DNA of 9,736 bases from an uncultured Rickettsiales bacterium. GTDB taxonomy: Bacteria; Pseudomonadota; Alphaproteobacteria; Rickettsiales; Deianiraeaceae. The DNA lies in contig CAMNMI010000031.1 of assembly GCA_946544555.1 (NCBI GenBank), forward strand, positions 1 through 9,736, in the 5' to 3' direction. Position numbers and translations under genes: made by a program. Positions 1-6,042 of this stretch are shown in pieces (positions within the stretch are counted from its first letter, which is position 1; every line of letters starts with the position of its first letter). The notes beneath the pieces are model-generated. The model did no database searches and was not told the origin of the DNA. It worked only from the letters and a program-made list of their open reading frames with translations.

Positions 1-173
1 CTGGGTAGCCACGCACGGAAGTGATAAACGCTGAAAGCATATAAGCGTGAAACATACTGCAAGATAAGGTTTCCCAATCAGAGTTGTTGTAGACCACGAC
101 ATTGATAGGACGGGGGTGTAAGCACAGTGATGTGTTGAGCTGACCGTTACTAATCACTCGATTGATTTATATT
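1..173 (+). rRNA. rrl: 23S ribosomal RNA, 3' end (partial)
   Basis: This is the last part of the large-subunit rRNA, cut at the window's left edge. Bases 1-55 match the conserved 3' region of bacterial 23S (GGAAGTGATAA, GCTGAAAGCAT, TAAGCGTGAAAC), and the segment at 134-154 is the universal helix before the 3' end (TTGAGCTGACCG, then ACTAAT at 149-154). The 3' boundary near 173 is estimated by comparison with E. coli, where about 19 nt follow ACTAAT. The terminal sequence (ACTAAT, CACTCGATTGATT) resembles alphaproteobacterial 23S ends. Whether a 16S gene precedes it cannot be seen. Confidence 0.95.
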
Positions 174-260
174 AGGTTTTACCTGTGTGTAGTGTAAAAA
201 CTATTATCAGTTTTTGAGTTAAATTCATAAAAACATTAAACTTGAAATGACTATATTTCT

Positions 261-285
261 TAGGATTGATGGGCTATCAATCTTA
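261..285 (+). other. Hairpin in the 23S-5S spacer
   Basis: GATTGAT (264-270) and ATCAATC (276-282) are perfectly complementary around a 5-nt loop (GGGCT). The stem extends by one G-U and two A-U pairs out to 261 and 285. It sits directly against the 5S 5' end. It shares bases 273-285 with the long 5S-flanking stem, so the two folds exclude each other. It is probably a processing signal or folding intermediate in the rRNA precursor. The rest of the spacer, 174-260, is AT-rich with nothing recognisable. Confidence 0.5.
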
Positions 286-394
286 GCTATTATAGAGAAG
301 TGGAACCACAGGATCCCATTCCGAACTCCAACGTGAAACGCTTCATCGCCGATGGTACTTGCTTTTTAAAGCTGGGAGAGTAGGTCGTAGCTAA
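283..394 (+). rRNA. rrf: 5S ribosomal RNA (complete)
   Basis: The conserved 5S core is present: CCATTCCGAACTCC at 316-329, then GTGAAACGC, ATCGCCGATGGTACT and GGGAGAGTAGGTCG. The ends TTAGCTA (283-289) and TAGCTAA (388-394) pair as the terminal helix, giving about 112 nt, close to the usual 110-120. The exact ends are inferred from that helix. Complementarity continues outside the gene: 273-289 against 388-404 gives 16 of 17 pairs, which would form a long precursor stem. Confidence 0.95.
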
Positions 395-417
395 GTTTGA
401 TAGCTTTTTTCTTTTTT
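388..417 (+). terminator. Probable intrinsic terminator after 5S
   Basis: AGCTA (389-393) and TAGCT (401-405) form a perfect 5-bp stem with a 7-nt loop, followed by T6-C-T6 (the run reaches 417). The stem is short and AU-containing, but the T-run is strong. Its left arm is also the 3' strand of the 5S terminal helix, so terminator and 5S helix compete. If termination is incomplete, transcription would run into tRNA-Ile and rarA. Confidence 0.5.
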
Positions 418-428
418 AATAAAATCAC

Positions 429-448
429 TTGCAAATTATAATTTGTAA
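429..448 (+). promoter_or_regulatory. Palindrome carrying a TATAAT box upstream of tRNA-Ile
   Basis: CAAATTATAATTTG at 432-445 is a perfect 14-nt palindrome, extended to 429-448 with one G-T wobble. It contains a consensus -10 hexamer TATAAT at 437-442, which would place the start of transcription about 15 nt before the tRNA. No good -35 is present 16-18 bp upstream (only TTTTAA-like sequence). It could be a promoter for tRNA-Ile and rarA, or an AT-rich chance palindrome. Confidence 0.3.
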
Positions 449-464
449 ATTCATGTAGGTTGAC

Positions 465-541
465 GCGTTTGTAGCTCAGTTGGTTAGAGCGTCTCTCTGA
501 TAAGGAGAAGGTCGATGGTTCAAGTCCATCCAGACGCACCA
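465..541 (+). tRNA. tRNA-Ile (GAU), CCA encoded
   Basis: The cloverleaf folds fully. The acceptor GCGTTTG (465-471) pairs with CAGACGC (531-537) with one G-U. There is a D arm GCTC...GAGC, an anticodon stem TCTCT/GGAGA with loop CTGATAA, and a T arm GATGG TTCAAGT CCATC. The anticodon GAT is at 499-501, and the discriminator A plus CCA end at 541. In many alphaproteobacteria this tRNA lies between 16S and 23S. Here it follows 5S and precedes rarA by 15 nt. Confidence 0.97.
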
Positions 542-556
542 TTTTAGTGGCTTGAT

Positions 557-1696
557 ATGCCTCCTCTTGCAAACAAAGTTCGTCCAAAATCGCTTGATGA
601 TTATGTCGGGCAGGAGCATTTGGTTGGAAAAAATTGTCCGCTGCGAATTGCGATTGAGCAAAAACACTTGATGTCATTCATTTTATATGGCCCGCCGGGG
701 GTTGGCAAGACGACACTTTCACGAATTTATGCAAACGCGCTAAATGTTGATTATCACGAGCTGTCGGCTGTTTCAGCAAGCAAAGAGGACATACGCGACA
801 TAGTAGCCAAGCCGTCAATGTTCGGAAGACCAAAACTTTTATTTCTGGACGAAATCCACCGCTTCAACAAAGCGCAGCAGGATTTTTTACTGCCATATGT
901 TGAAAACGGCAGCCTCTATTTAATAGGTGCAACCACGGAAAATCCAAGCTTTGAAGTCATCTCACCACTGCTGTCAAGGTGCCAAGTTTTTGTGCTGAAA
1001 GAGCTGTCAATTCAAAACTTGAAAACGATAATCAAGCGGGTTGCTGAGGTTGAGGATGAAAACGTGTTGCAAATGCTCGCGGAGATGGCAAACGGCGACG
1101 CACGCCACATCATTTCTGTCATTGAAACGATATTGCAAGTTTATGGGAAAATCACGGAGGAGACAATAAAAAAGGCAGTGCAAACGCAGTGTTTGAGATA
1201 CGACCACAAGGGTGAGGAGCACTATAACACAATCTCGGCGTTCATCAAATCAATGCGGGCAAGCCAAGTCAATGCCGCACTTTACTATCTTGCGCGGATG
1301 GTGAATGCGGGGGAGGATCCACTGTTTATTGCGCGCAGGATGGTAATTTTTGCCAGCGAGGATGTTGGTCTGGCCGACAGATATGCACTGATGCTCGCCA
1401 ATGCGGTTTTCCAAGCGTGCCAGCAGGTTGGGCTTCCAGAGTGCATGATAAATCTGTCGCATGGGGCGATATACCTTTCAAAATGCAAGAAGGAGCGCCG
1501 TGTGGACGAGGCAATTTCACGTGCCATGGAGGATGTAATGCGCTTCGGAAACCTACCAATTCCGCTGAAAATCCGCAATGCAACGACAAAAATGATGAAG
1601 CAGTGGGGTTATAGTAAAGGTTATAACGCATATGACAAAGAAGATTATCTTCCGGACAAACTAAAAGGGAAGAAATATTTTGAAGAAAAAAAATAA
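557..1696 (+). CDS. rarA: Replication-associated recombination protein RarA (MgsA), AAA+ ATPase
   Basis: RarA is a cytoplasmic clamp-loader-like AAA+ ATPase that acts at stalled replication forks and gaps, together with SSB and RecA-linked repair. Visible motifs are Walker A GPPGVGKTT (residues 45-53), Walker B LLFLDEIH (94-101), sensor 1 GATTENPS (124-131), an SR arginine-finger pair (140-141) and sensor 2 GDAR (180-183). The C-terminal tetramerisation region follows with its signatures YDHKGEEHYNTISAFIKSMR (215-234), ASEDVGLAD (266-274) and NATTKMMKQWGY (341-352). At 379 aa it is shorter than E. coli RarA (447), lacking the N-terminal tail and part of the C-terminal tail, but no core motif is lost. 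ATG 557 is the first start after an in-frame TAG at 545-547. No Shine-Dalgarno is visible. The 15-nt gap to tRNA-Ile suggests read-through from the RNA operon. Confidence 0.95.
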   Translation: MPPLANKVRPKSLDDYVGQEHLVGKNCPLRIAIEQKHLMSFILYGPPGVGKTTLSRIYANALNVDYHELSAVSASKEDIRDIVAKPSMFGRPKLLFLDEIHRFNKAQQDFLLPYVENGSLYLIGATTENPSFEVISPLLSRCQVFVLKELSIQNLKTIIKRVAEVEDENVLQMLAEMANGDARHIISVIETILQVYGKITEETIKKAVQTQCLRYDHKGEEHYNTISAFIKSMRASQVNAALYYLARMVNAGEDPLFIARRMVIFASEDVGLADRYALMLANAVFQACQQVGLPECMINLSHGAIYLSKCKKERRVDEAISRAMEDVMRFGNLPIPLKIRNATTKMMKQWGYSKGYNAYDKEDYLPDKLKGKKYFEEKK

Positions 1697-1726
1697 TTTC
1701 TCCATTAAAACAATCCATCAATTTAT

Positions 1727-1807
1727 GTTGCGCTGCCCGAGGCCACGCCATCGCGGTTTGGCTACGCCTCGTTCCTCGGCGGCCAAACTCGCTCCGCCCA
1801 GCGCAAC
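1727..1807 (+). repeat. GC-rich palindromic repeat, copy A
   Basis: This is an 81-bp GC-rich island in AT-rich surroundings. Its outer ends GTTGCGCTG (1727-1735) and CAGCGCAAC (1799-1807) are perfect 9-bp inverted repeats. An inner pair, GTTTGGC (1756-1762) and GCCAAAC (1782-1788), gives a second stem, extendable by three G-C pairs with a bulge. It starts 30 nt after the rarA stop. By eye, the reverse complement of 9011-9086 aligns to it at roughly 80% over the conserved blocks, with a small gap in the central loop. It encodes no plausible protein and is not followed by a T-run, so it does not look like a simple terminator. A dispersed REP-like or MITE-like element fits best. Confidence 0.75.
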
Positions 1808-1851
1808 AAATCAATACAAAAATTTAACAGACAAAAAATAATTAAAAATAG

Positions 1852-1879
1852 TTGACGAATTGTTTTTTTTGATTAAAAT
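1852..1879 (+). promoter_or_regulatory. Sigma70-type promoter of the 287-aa gene
   Basis: A -35 TTGACG (1852-1857) and a -10 TAAAAT (1874-1879) are separated by 16 bp. The spacer carries a run of eight T at 1863-1870. Transcription would start around 1885-1888, at or within a few bases of the ATG at 1888, implying a leaderless or near-leaderless mRNA. No Shine-Dalgarno exists in the gap. Confidence 0.6.
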
Positions 1880-1887
1880 TAATATGT

Positions 1888-2751
1888 ATGTTTGGTACAA
1901 TAAATTCAAATGCTTCAGATAAGCCAGAGCTTGATAGGTTAAAGAAATTCAGAAATAAGGAGTCTTTAAAGGAAGCTACTGATTTTTTGCGCAACAATAA
2001 TGACGAAGCGGCTGAAACGCTTGCAAGGGAATACAAAGATAGAGATGGAAAAACTCTTGGAAAAAAATATGAAGAAGCGCATGAAAAAAATGAAGAATTT
2101 CCTAAGGTAGCTTATTTGTTAGTTTTACCAATTTTGTATAAAATGTATTTACAATATAAAGAAAACGAAGCAGATGCTGCTCTCAATAGTAAAAAAGATG
2201 AATATGAAGCTTTTTTGAAAAGCGTTGTTGAAAAAGGAAAAAATGATCCTGCACAAATTAAAGAAGAATTAGAAGTGTACTCTAAGGAAAAATTGAGAGA
2301 AATGTCAAAGAAAATTATTGAAAAACAAAGTGCGCTGTTTGATGAAAAAATGGGAACAATGGATATTAATCAGATTGAAAAAGTGATGAATAATTTACAA
2401 ACACAGATTTCATCTAATAAAGGGATTGATATGAAAGCTCTTGCAACATGTCTATCGGAACCTGCACAAAATACACAAGTGGCTGGACCATCAAAACCAA
2501 ATGCTAATGCACTTAAAGAGGATCGTCGAGCGGAGAATTTGATACAGATGGTAGATAAAGAAATACTCAATCGTGCTTTTACGGAGAATATGAAAAAAGG
2601 ACAAGATGTGAAAGTTACTCAAACGCAGTTGGGTACAATTGGAATTAGAGATGTCAATCTTGTTCACACTTTGACCGGCAATAATAATATAAAAGTTAAA
2701 GTTAAAGGGCAAGATAAAGACAAAAATTTTATTGTTGGTCCTTGTTGGTGA
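1888..2751 (+). CDS. Unrecognised charged protein with one hydrophobic segment (287 aa)
   Basis: I do not recognise a family. Residues 1-70 are charged and probably helical, ending in DRDGKTL (51-57) and NEEFP (68-72). A hydrophobic stretch follows (VAYLLVLPILYKMYLQY, 74-90), long enough for one membrane pass. Residues 91-175 are Lys/Glu-rich with coiled-coil character. A Pro/Asn linker lies around 192-208, and a C-terminal part (209-287) ends in a beta-like KIKVKVKG stretch (267-274 region) and GPCW. There is no N-terminal signal peptide. The arrangement (acidic/Gly motif, xEFP, hydrophobic segment, Lys/Glu-rich region) recurs in the next gene, so the two are probably distant paralogues. The codons are AT-richer than in rarA. 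ATG 1888 is chosen because the promoter ends at 1879 and the next in-frame Met is residue 85. A membrane-linked or secreted host-interaction protein is possible but unproven. Confidence 0.75.
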   Translation: MFGTINSNASDKPELDRLKKFRNKESLKEATDFLRNNNDEAAETLAREYKDRDGKTLGKKYEEAHEKNEEFPKVAYLLVLPILYKMYLQYKENEADAALNSKKDEYEAFLKSVVEKGKNDPAQIKEELEVYSKEKLREMSKKIIEKQSALFDEKMGTMDINQIEKVMNNLQTQISSNKGIDMKALATCLSEPAQNTQVAGPSKPNANALKEDRRAENLIQMVDKEILNRAFTENMKKGQDVKVTQTQLGTIGIRDVNLVHTLTGNNNIKVKVKGQDKDKNFIVGPCW

Positions 2752-2861
2752 TGATGCGATCAGTCAGACATCTTATCTAATGAAAAAAAAACACTCTCTT
2801 AATGGAGTTCGTGGATGGTTTTTAATACTTTTTCCAATTTTCGTTTTTTTTCATTTGCTTT

Positions 2862-2890
2862 TTGATTTAAAGATGGTATAGTTTTATATA
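2862..2890 (+). promoter_or_regulatory. Candidate promoter of the 331-aa gene
   Basis: The best pairing is TTGATT (2862-2867) with TATATA (2885-2890) at 17 bp. An overlapping alternative is TTGCTT (2855-2860) with TATAGT (2877-2882) at 16 bp. Either puts the transcript start within about 10 nt of the ATG at 2898. A TATAAT at 2889-2894 is also present but too far from either -35. The choice is uncertain in such AT-rich sequence. The rest of the 2752-2897 gap shows no gene and no convincing terminator for the upstream gene. Confidence 0.35.
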
Positions 2891-2897
2891 TAATTTT

Positions 2898-3893
2898 ATG
2901 GTTGATTTTTACACGGTTGGGCCAGGTGGTGAGGTTGAAAAAAACGGAAAACCAATTGTTGACAAACTTGTGGCAGCACGAAATGAAGATAAATTGCATA
3001 AATTTTCAGAAAGTCAACTGAATAAGATTGAGGAAAAAGTTGTCAAAGAGAACAGGATAACTGTTGCAAGAAAAGCGTTGAACAAATTGGCAGGTTCATA
3101 TCCATCTGGCGATGTTGATGATGAAGGAAACGACTTGTCAATTGATGATAAAATCAAGCAAGTTAAAAAAGGTGATGAATTTCCTTATAATATACCGATA
3201 ATTGGATGGATTTGTCAGCAGATTGAGCTTGCTATACTTAGAAGTAAGAAAAATAGTATCAAAGAACAAATTCTTAATGAAATTGAAAATGGAACAATAA
3301 GTGAGAATAATAAAAATGCACTTGGACAGAATAATGTCAAGGTATTGAATGAAAATGACGTTAAAGACAAAATTCTTAGTGAAATTAAAGCAGAAGAGAA
3401 AAAAGATGCAGAATTTATTAAGAAATTTGGACAAATAGCAGCGATGGCTATTAATTCAGAGAGAGCTGGACTTAATAGTGAACAAAAAGATCAGATAGTT
3501 GAAAAATTTGCTAAAGACAATGTTAATCTTTCAACGGATAAACAGCTTACTGAAGACCAATGGAAGATGTTAGAAAAAGCTGTTGAACAGCATAAAAAAG
3601 AATTGCAATCTAAATCCCAATCAACAAATGTTGGACGAGAGCAAGAACAATTAGTTGTAAAACCAGATCCGGCGGCGATTAAAACCAATAAAGAACAAAA
3701 CATTCAACAAACCCAGGCGGTCGTACAAGCACAACAAACACAAAAACAACAGGTGGTAACCGTTCAAGCACCTTTACAAGAAAGAGGTGGAATGCAAATT
3801 GCCGGTCTTGGCAATGCCGGTAGCCATATTAGTTCTGGTGCAGCAGGTGTTGGAACAGGACAAAGTCAAGGCAAGGGCGGCCCAGCAATTTAG
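2898..3893 (+). CDS. Unrecognised charged protein with Gln-rich and Gly-rich tail (331 aa)
   Basis: No family is recognised. Residues 1-90 are charged and include DDEGNDL (74-80). Residues 91-96 read KGDEFP, followed by a hydrophobic stretch YNIPIIGWICQQIELAIL (97-114). A Lys/Glu/Asn-rich helical region follows (115-240), including the motif-like segments ISENNKNAL (134-142), LNSEQKDQI (192-200) and LTEDQWKML (217-225). The tail changes character: Gln/Thr/Val-rich at 264-295, then Gly/Ala/Ser-rich at 297-331, ending in GPAI, as in disordered tails. The shared order of acidic-Gly motif, EFP and hydrophobic segment suggests paralogy with the preceding gene. The ATG lies just after the promoter with no Shine-Dalgarno. 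It ends 12 nt from the convergent ftsW stop. A role at the cell envelope or outside the cell is a guess. Confidence 0.75.
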   Translation: MVDFYTVGPGGEVEKNGKPIVDKLVAARNEDKLHKFSESQLNKIEEKVVKENRITVARKALNKLAGSYPSGDVDDEGNDLSIDDKIKQVKKGDEFPYNIPIIGWICQQIELAILRSKKNSIKEQILNEIENGTISENNKNALGQNNVKVLNENDVKDKILSEIKAEEKKDAEFIKKFGQIAAMAINSERAGLNSEQKDQIVEKFAKDNVNLSTDKQLTEDQWKMLEKAVEQHKKELQSKSQSTNVGREQEQLVVKPDPAAIKTNKEQNIQQTQAVVQAQQTQKQQVVTVQAPLQERGGMQIAGLGNAGSHISSGAAGVGTGQSQGKGGPAI

Positions 3894-3905
3894 ATTTAAT
3901 AATCT

Positions 3906-5042
3906 CTAATTCCTTTTGACTATCTCAAAATCCGAATAGTTTGATTTGAATGCATAGGTTTTTCTTGTGAATGCAAGAAGAAAGCCGAAAATTAATGAGT
4001 TTGCCAACATGGATGAGCCACCGTAACTGACGAGTGGCAGTGTGATGCCCTTGCTTGGGAGGAGATTTATATTGACGCCGATGTGGACGCAACTCTGGAC
4101 GATAATCATTAGGACAAGGCCGTAGATGACACGGATTTCATATTTTGAGCTTGTGAAATTGGATGCAAGGTGGCGATATGTGAAATATAGGTATGCAAGC
4201 AGCATTGCGAAGGCCAAAATGGCGCCCCATTCCTCGCAAATTGTAGCAAATATGTAGTCAGTGTGTGCGTCTGGGAGTTGATATTTTACATCGCCTTCGC
4301 CGAGCCCAGTGCCAAAAAAACCGCCATTATGAATGCTCTCTATTGACTTCTTGGTTTGATATTGCTCGTGTCCTGCTTTGAGTTGAAGGAAATTGACAAT
4401 TCTGTAATGGAAGTGTGGGAACATAAAAAAACCGATTGATGCAAGAGAGATAACGCCGATAAATAGCGATGCAATCAAAATTCCTACACCAACGCTGCCG
4501 AGAAAAACTTGCACAAACCAGATTGAACTGTATAGTATTGTGTTTCCGAAATCAGGTTGGAGGAGCAGTAAAATGCTGATTGTGCCGAGTATGCCGACTG
4601 AAATGAATGAGGTGATTTTTGTTTTGTTTTTTAGGGACAAAAAGTGCGCATTCATGATAATGAAGAATGGTTTTAATAGCTCTGTTGGCTGGACCGCAAA
4701 GAATCCGAGGCTTATCCAGCGTTTTGAACCTTTGATATTACCGCTTGTCAAAAGGACAACCCCGAGCAGACATATGCAAACGAAGAGGCCTGCGTATGAC
4801 ATGTTGAGAATGGAAATGCGCGAAAACATTGATACAAGCAGCATGATTGAAATGCCAACGAGGCAGAAAAATACGTGTCTGATTGAGAAGTGGTATGTGC
4901 TTACATGAATGCGATACGACATGGCAGGGCTCACCGAAAAGGACATTAGCAGGCCGAGTGCGGCTAATCCGAGTGCAAAGAATAGGGTGAAATGGTCAAT
5001 GTCGTAATACCATTTTCTGAGAAATCTCACACAACCGCCCAT
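3906..5042 (-). CDS. ftsW: Septal peptidoglycan glycosyltransferase FtsW (SEDS family)
   Basis: FtsW is the polytopic inner-membrane SEDS enzyme that polymerises glycan strands from lipid II at the division septum, working with FtsI. Family blocks are visible: the N-terminal WYYDIDHFTLF (11-21) and SFSVSPAM (34-41), KGSKRWISL with VQPTELLKP (104-112, 117-125), LLQPDFGNT (160-168), NGGFFGTGLGEG (239-250), LPDAHTDYIFATICEEWG (256-273) and LPSKGITLPLVSYGGSSM (328-345). The Asp of HTDYIF (D262) corresponds to the conserved residue thought to be catalytic in SEDS proteins. About ten hydrophobic segments and a length of 378 aa are usual. The SP near residue 39 and the WYYDID start favour FtsW over RodA. 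The start lies 6 nt after the lolA stop, so it is the last gene of a secG-lolA-ftsW operon. No Shine-Dalgarno is visible. Confidence 0.95.
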   Translation of the reverse strand: MGGCVRFLRKWYYDIDHFTLFFALGLAALGLLMSFSVSPAMSYRIHVSTYHFSIRHVFFCLVGISIMLLVSMFSRISILNMSYAGLFVCICLLGVVLLTSGNIKGSKRWISLGFFAVQPTELLKPFFIIMNAHFLSLKNKTKITSFISVGILGTISILLLLQPDFGNTILYSSIWFVQVFLGSVGVGILIASLFIGVISLASIGFFMFPHFHYRIVNFLQLKAGHEQYQTKKSIESIHNGGFFGTGLGEGDVKYQLPDAHTDYIFATICEEWGAILAFAMLLAYLYFTYRHLASNFTSSKYEIRVIYGLVLMIIVQSCVHIGVNINLLPSKGITLPLVSYGGSSMLANSLIFGFLLAFTRKTYAFKSNYSDFEIVKRN

Positions 5043-5048
5043 AAAATG

Positions 5049-5678
5049 TTAGTCGTCATCATCAAAAATTCGGCTGTCCTTGATGACGAACTCGCTGTCG
5101 CTGACTGTGCCGTTTATCACAACATTTTTGAAGAAAATGTCAAAAATCTTTGCAATACTAAACTTGGTTTTGCCGTCAACTTCTGTACTGTCAAGGCGAT
5201 ATAAAGTCATCTGTTTGATTGTGTTTTTATCCAAATCAATTTGCAGACAGCTCTCCCAGCCAGCTTCTTGATAGTTGAACTTTGTGCAGACACCTTTTTT
5301 TGGGTCGCGCGTTAGCCTCTTTGCATCCATTTTGTCTGTAAAAATTTGCATTAGCTCGGCATATCCCTTGTCAAGGTAAGTTGTCTGACCGATTTTTTTG
5401 TCTATGATTTTCAGCGTTTTTCCGACAGAAACCAGTTTGATTTCCATCTCTTCAGCGTTGTGTTCAAGCATTATTTTATCTGGCTTTTTGACTGCGATAA
5501 TGCCGTTGGCTGTTTGGTTTTTCTTGCCGTAGATTGTCTGATTAAATGATGCTTTGATGGTATTTATTGATTTCAAAAACTTGACGTATTTGTTATTTTC
5601 TGGCAGGGAAAAAGCAGAATTATTTAATATACAAAATGAGAAAAACCAGCAAAATGACAGTGCCAAAAACCTTTTCAT
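5049..5678 (-). CDS. lolA: Outer-membrane lipoprotein carrier protein LolA
   Basis: LolA is the periplasmic chaperone that ferries lipoproteins from LolCDE to the outer membrane. The 209-aa product starts with a signal peptide, MKRFLALSFCWFFSFC... to SAFS, probably cleaved near residue 24. The mature part shows the family pattern: LKSINTIKASFNQT (35-48), a GIIAVKKPDKIMLEH block (59-73, usually G-x-hydrophobic-x-KRPGR), LVSVGKTLKIID (82-93) and TTYLDKGY (99-106). Identity is modest, so the call rests on pattern, signal peptide and length. Two cysteines (C131, C144) could form a disulfide. A longer reading from 5735 would overlap secG by 56 nt and put charged residues before the signal peptide. 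ATG 5678, 1 nt after the secG stop, is preferred. Confidence 0.85.
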   Translation of the reverse strand: MKRFLALSFCWFFSFCILNNSAFSLPENNKYVKFLKSINTIKASFNQTIYGKKNQTANGIIAVKKPDKIMLEHNAEEMEIKLVSVGKTLKIIDKKIGQTTYLDKGYAELMQIFTDKMDAKRLTRDPKKGVCTKFNYQEAGWESCLQIDLDKNTIKQMTLYRLDSTEVDGKTKFSIAKIFDIFFKNVVINGTVSDSEFVIKDSRIFDDDD

Positions 5679-5679
5679 A

Positions 5680-5952
5680 TTAGTCCATAGGAACTGATTT
5701 TTCTGCCACTGGAACATCAACTTTGGCTTCTTCAACTTTGCTTTTGTGATATTTCAAATACGAAATCAGGAAGCAATTTAGGAAGAAAATTATCACCAAT
5801 GTGCGCGTGATTTTTACCAATAATTTGTTCGCTCCACCGGGTGCAAAATGTTGACTTGATACTAAAATTGTGCTTTCTGCCGACCTCTGAACGAGGACAA
5901 AAAAAATTATTGCAGCTGCTAAAACAAAGTGTAGAAAAAGCAAAAGACCCAT
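5680..5952 (-). CDS. secG: Preprotein translocase subunit SecG
   Basis: SecG is the small auxiliary subunit of the SecYEG inner-membrane channel. The 90-aa protein has two hydrophobic helices (about 3-21 and 51-66). Between them are the typical SecG features: VLVQRS (19-24) at the end of helix 1 and a Gly-containing loop FAPGGANKLLVKITR (36-50) leading into helix 2. It ends in a short Lys/Glu-rich cytosolic or periplasmic tail. Its length is a little below E. coli SecG (110). It is the first gene of the operon, with a 1-nt gap to lolA. The ATG is followed at once by helix 1. No Shine-Dalgarno is seen on its strand. Confidence 0.85.
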   Translation of the reverse strand: MGLLLFLHFVLAAAIIFFVLVQRSAESTILVSSQHFAPGGANKLLVKITRTLVIIFFLNCFLISYLKYHKSKVEEAKVDVPVAEKSVPMD

Positions 5953-5971
5953 ATTGATGGGAGGACTTTTG

Positions 5972-5989
5972 AAAAAAAATTAATGTCAA
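5972..5989 (-). promoter_or_regulatory. Candidate -35 and T-tract of the secG operon promoter
   Basis: On the minus strand a consensus TTGACA (5989-5984) is followed by TTAA and eight T (to 5972), the same phase as the T-tracts in the promoters at 1852 and 6000. The expected -10 position (AAGTCC or AGTCCT) is a poor match, so this is only half a promoter by eye. It lies 10 bp from the divergent -35 at 6000. Confidence 0.35.
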
Positions 5990-5999
5990 GAAAATTTAT

Positions 6000-6027
6000 T
6001 TGACAAGAAGTTTTTTTTTAATATAAT
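6000..6027 (+). promoter_or_regulatory. Consensus sigma70 promoter of the 525-aa gene
   Basis: There is a perfect TTGACA (6000-6005) and a perfect TATAAT (6022-6027) with a 16-bp spacer containing nine T at 6011-6019. The start of transcription is predicted near 6034, so the leader to ATG 6043 is about 9 nt with no Shine-Dalgarno. This is the best promoter in the window. It also argues against translation from the in-frame TTG at 6031, which falls at or before the transcript's first base. Confidence 0.75.
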
Positions 6028-6042
6028 TATTTGAATTATTTT

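Noticed and set aside
1326..1814. 162-aa minus-strand frame across the rarA end and repeat copy A
   Set aside because: It is antisense to the clear rarA coding region, and its composition reflects the reverse strand of rarA and the GC-rich repeat.
2795..2820. Possible terminator hairpin (ACTC/GAGT) after the 287-aa gene
   Set aside because: The stem is only 4 bp and the T-run is on the minus strand, where no gene ends.
4540..4908. 122-aa plus-strand frame inside ftsW
   Set aside because: It is antisense to strongly conserved FtsW motifs, with no domain or promoter of its own.
5679..5735. Longer LolA N-terminus starting at 5735
   Set aside because: It would overlap secG by 56 nt and place a charged segment before an obvious signal peptide that starts with Met at 5678.
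6031..6042. TTG start giving a 529-aa reading of the large membrane protein
   Set aside because: TTG 6031 lies 4 nt after a perfect -10 box, so it would fall before or at the transcript start; ATG 6043 is preferred.
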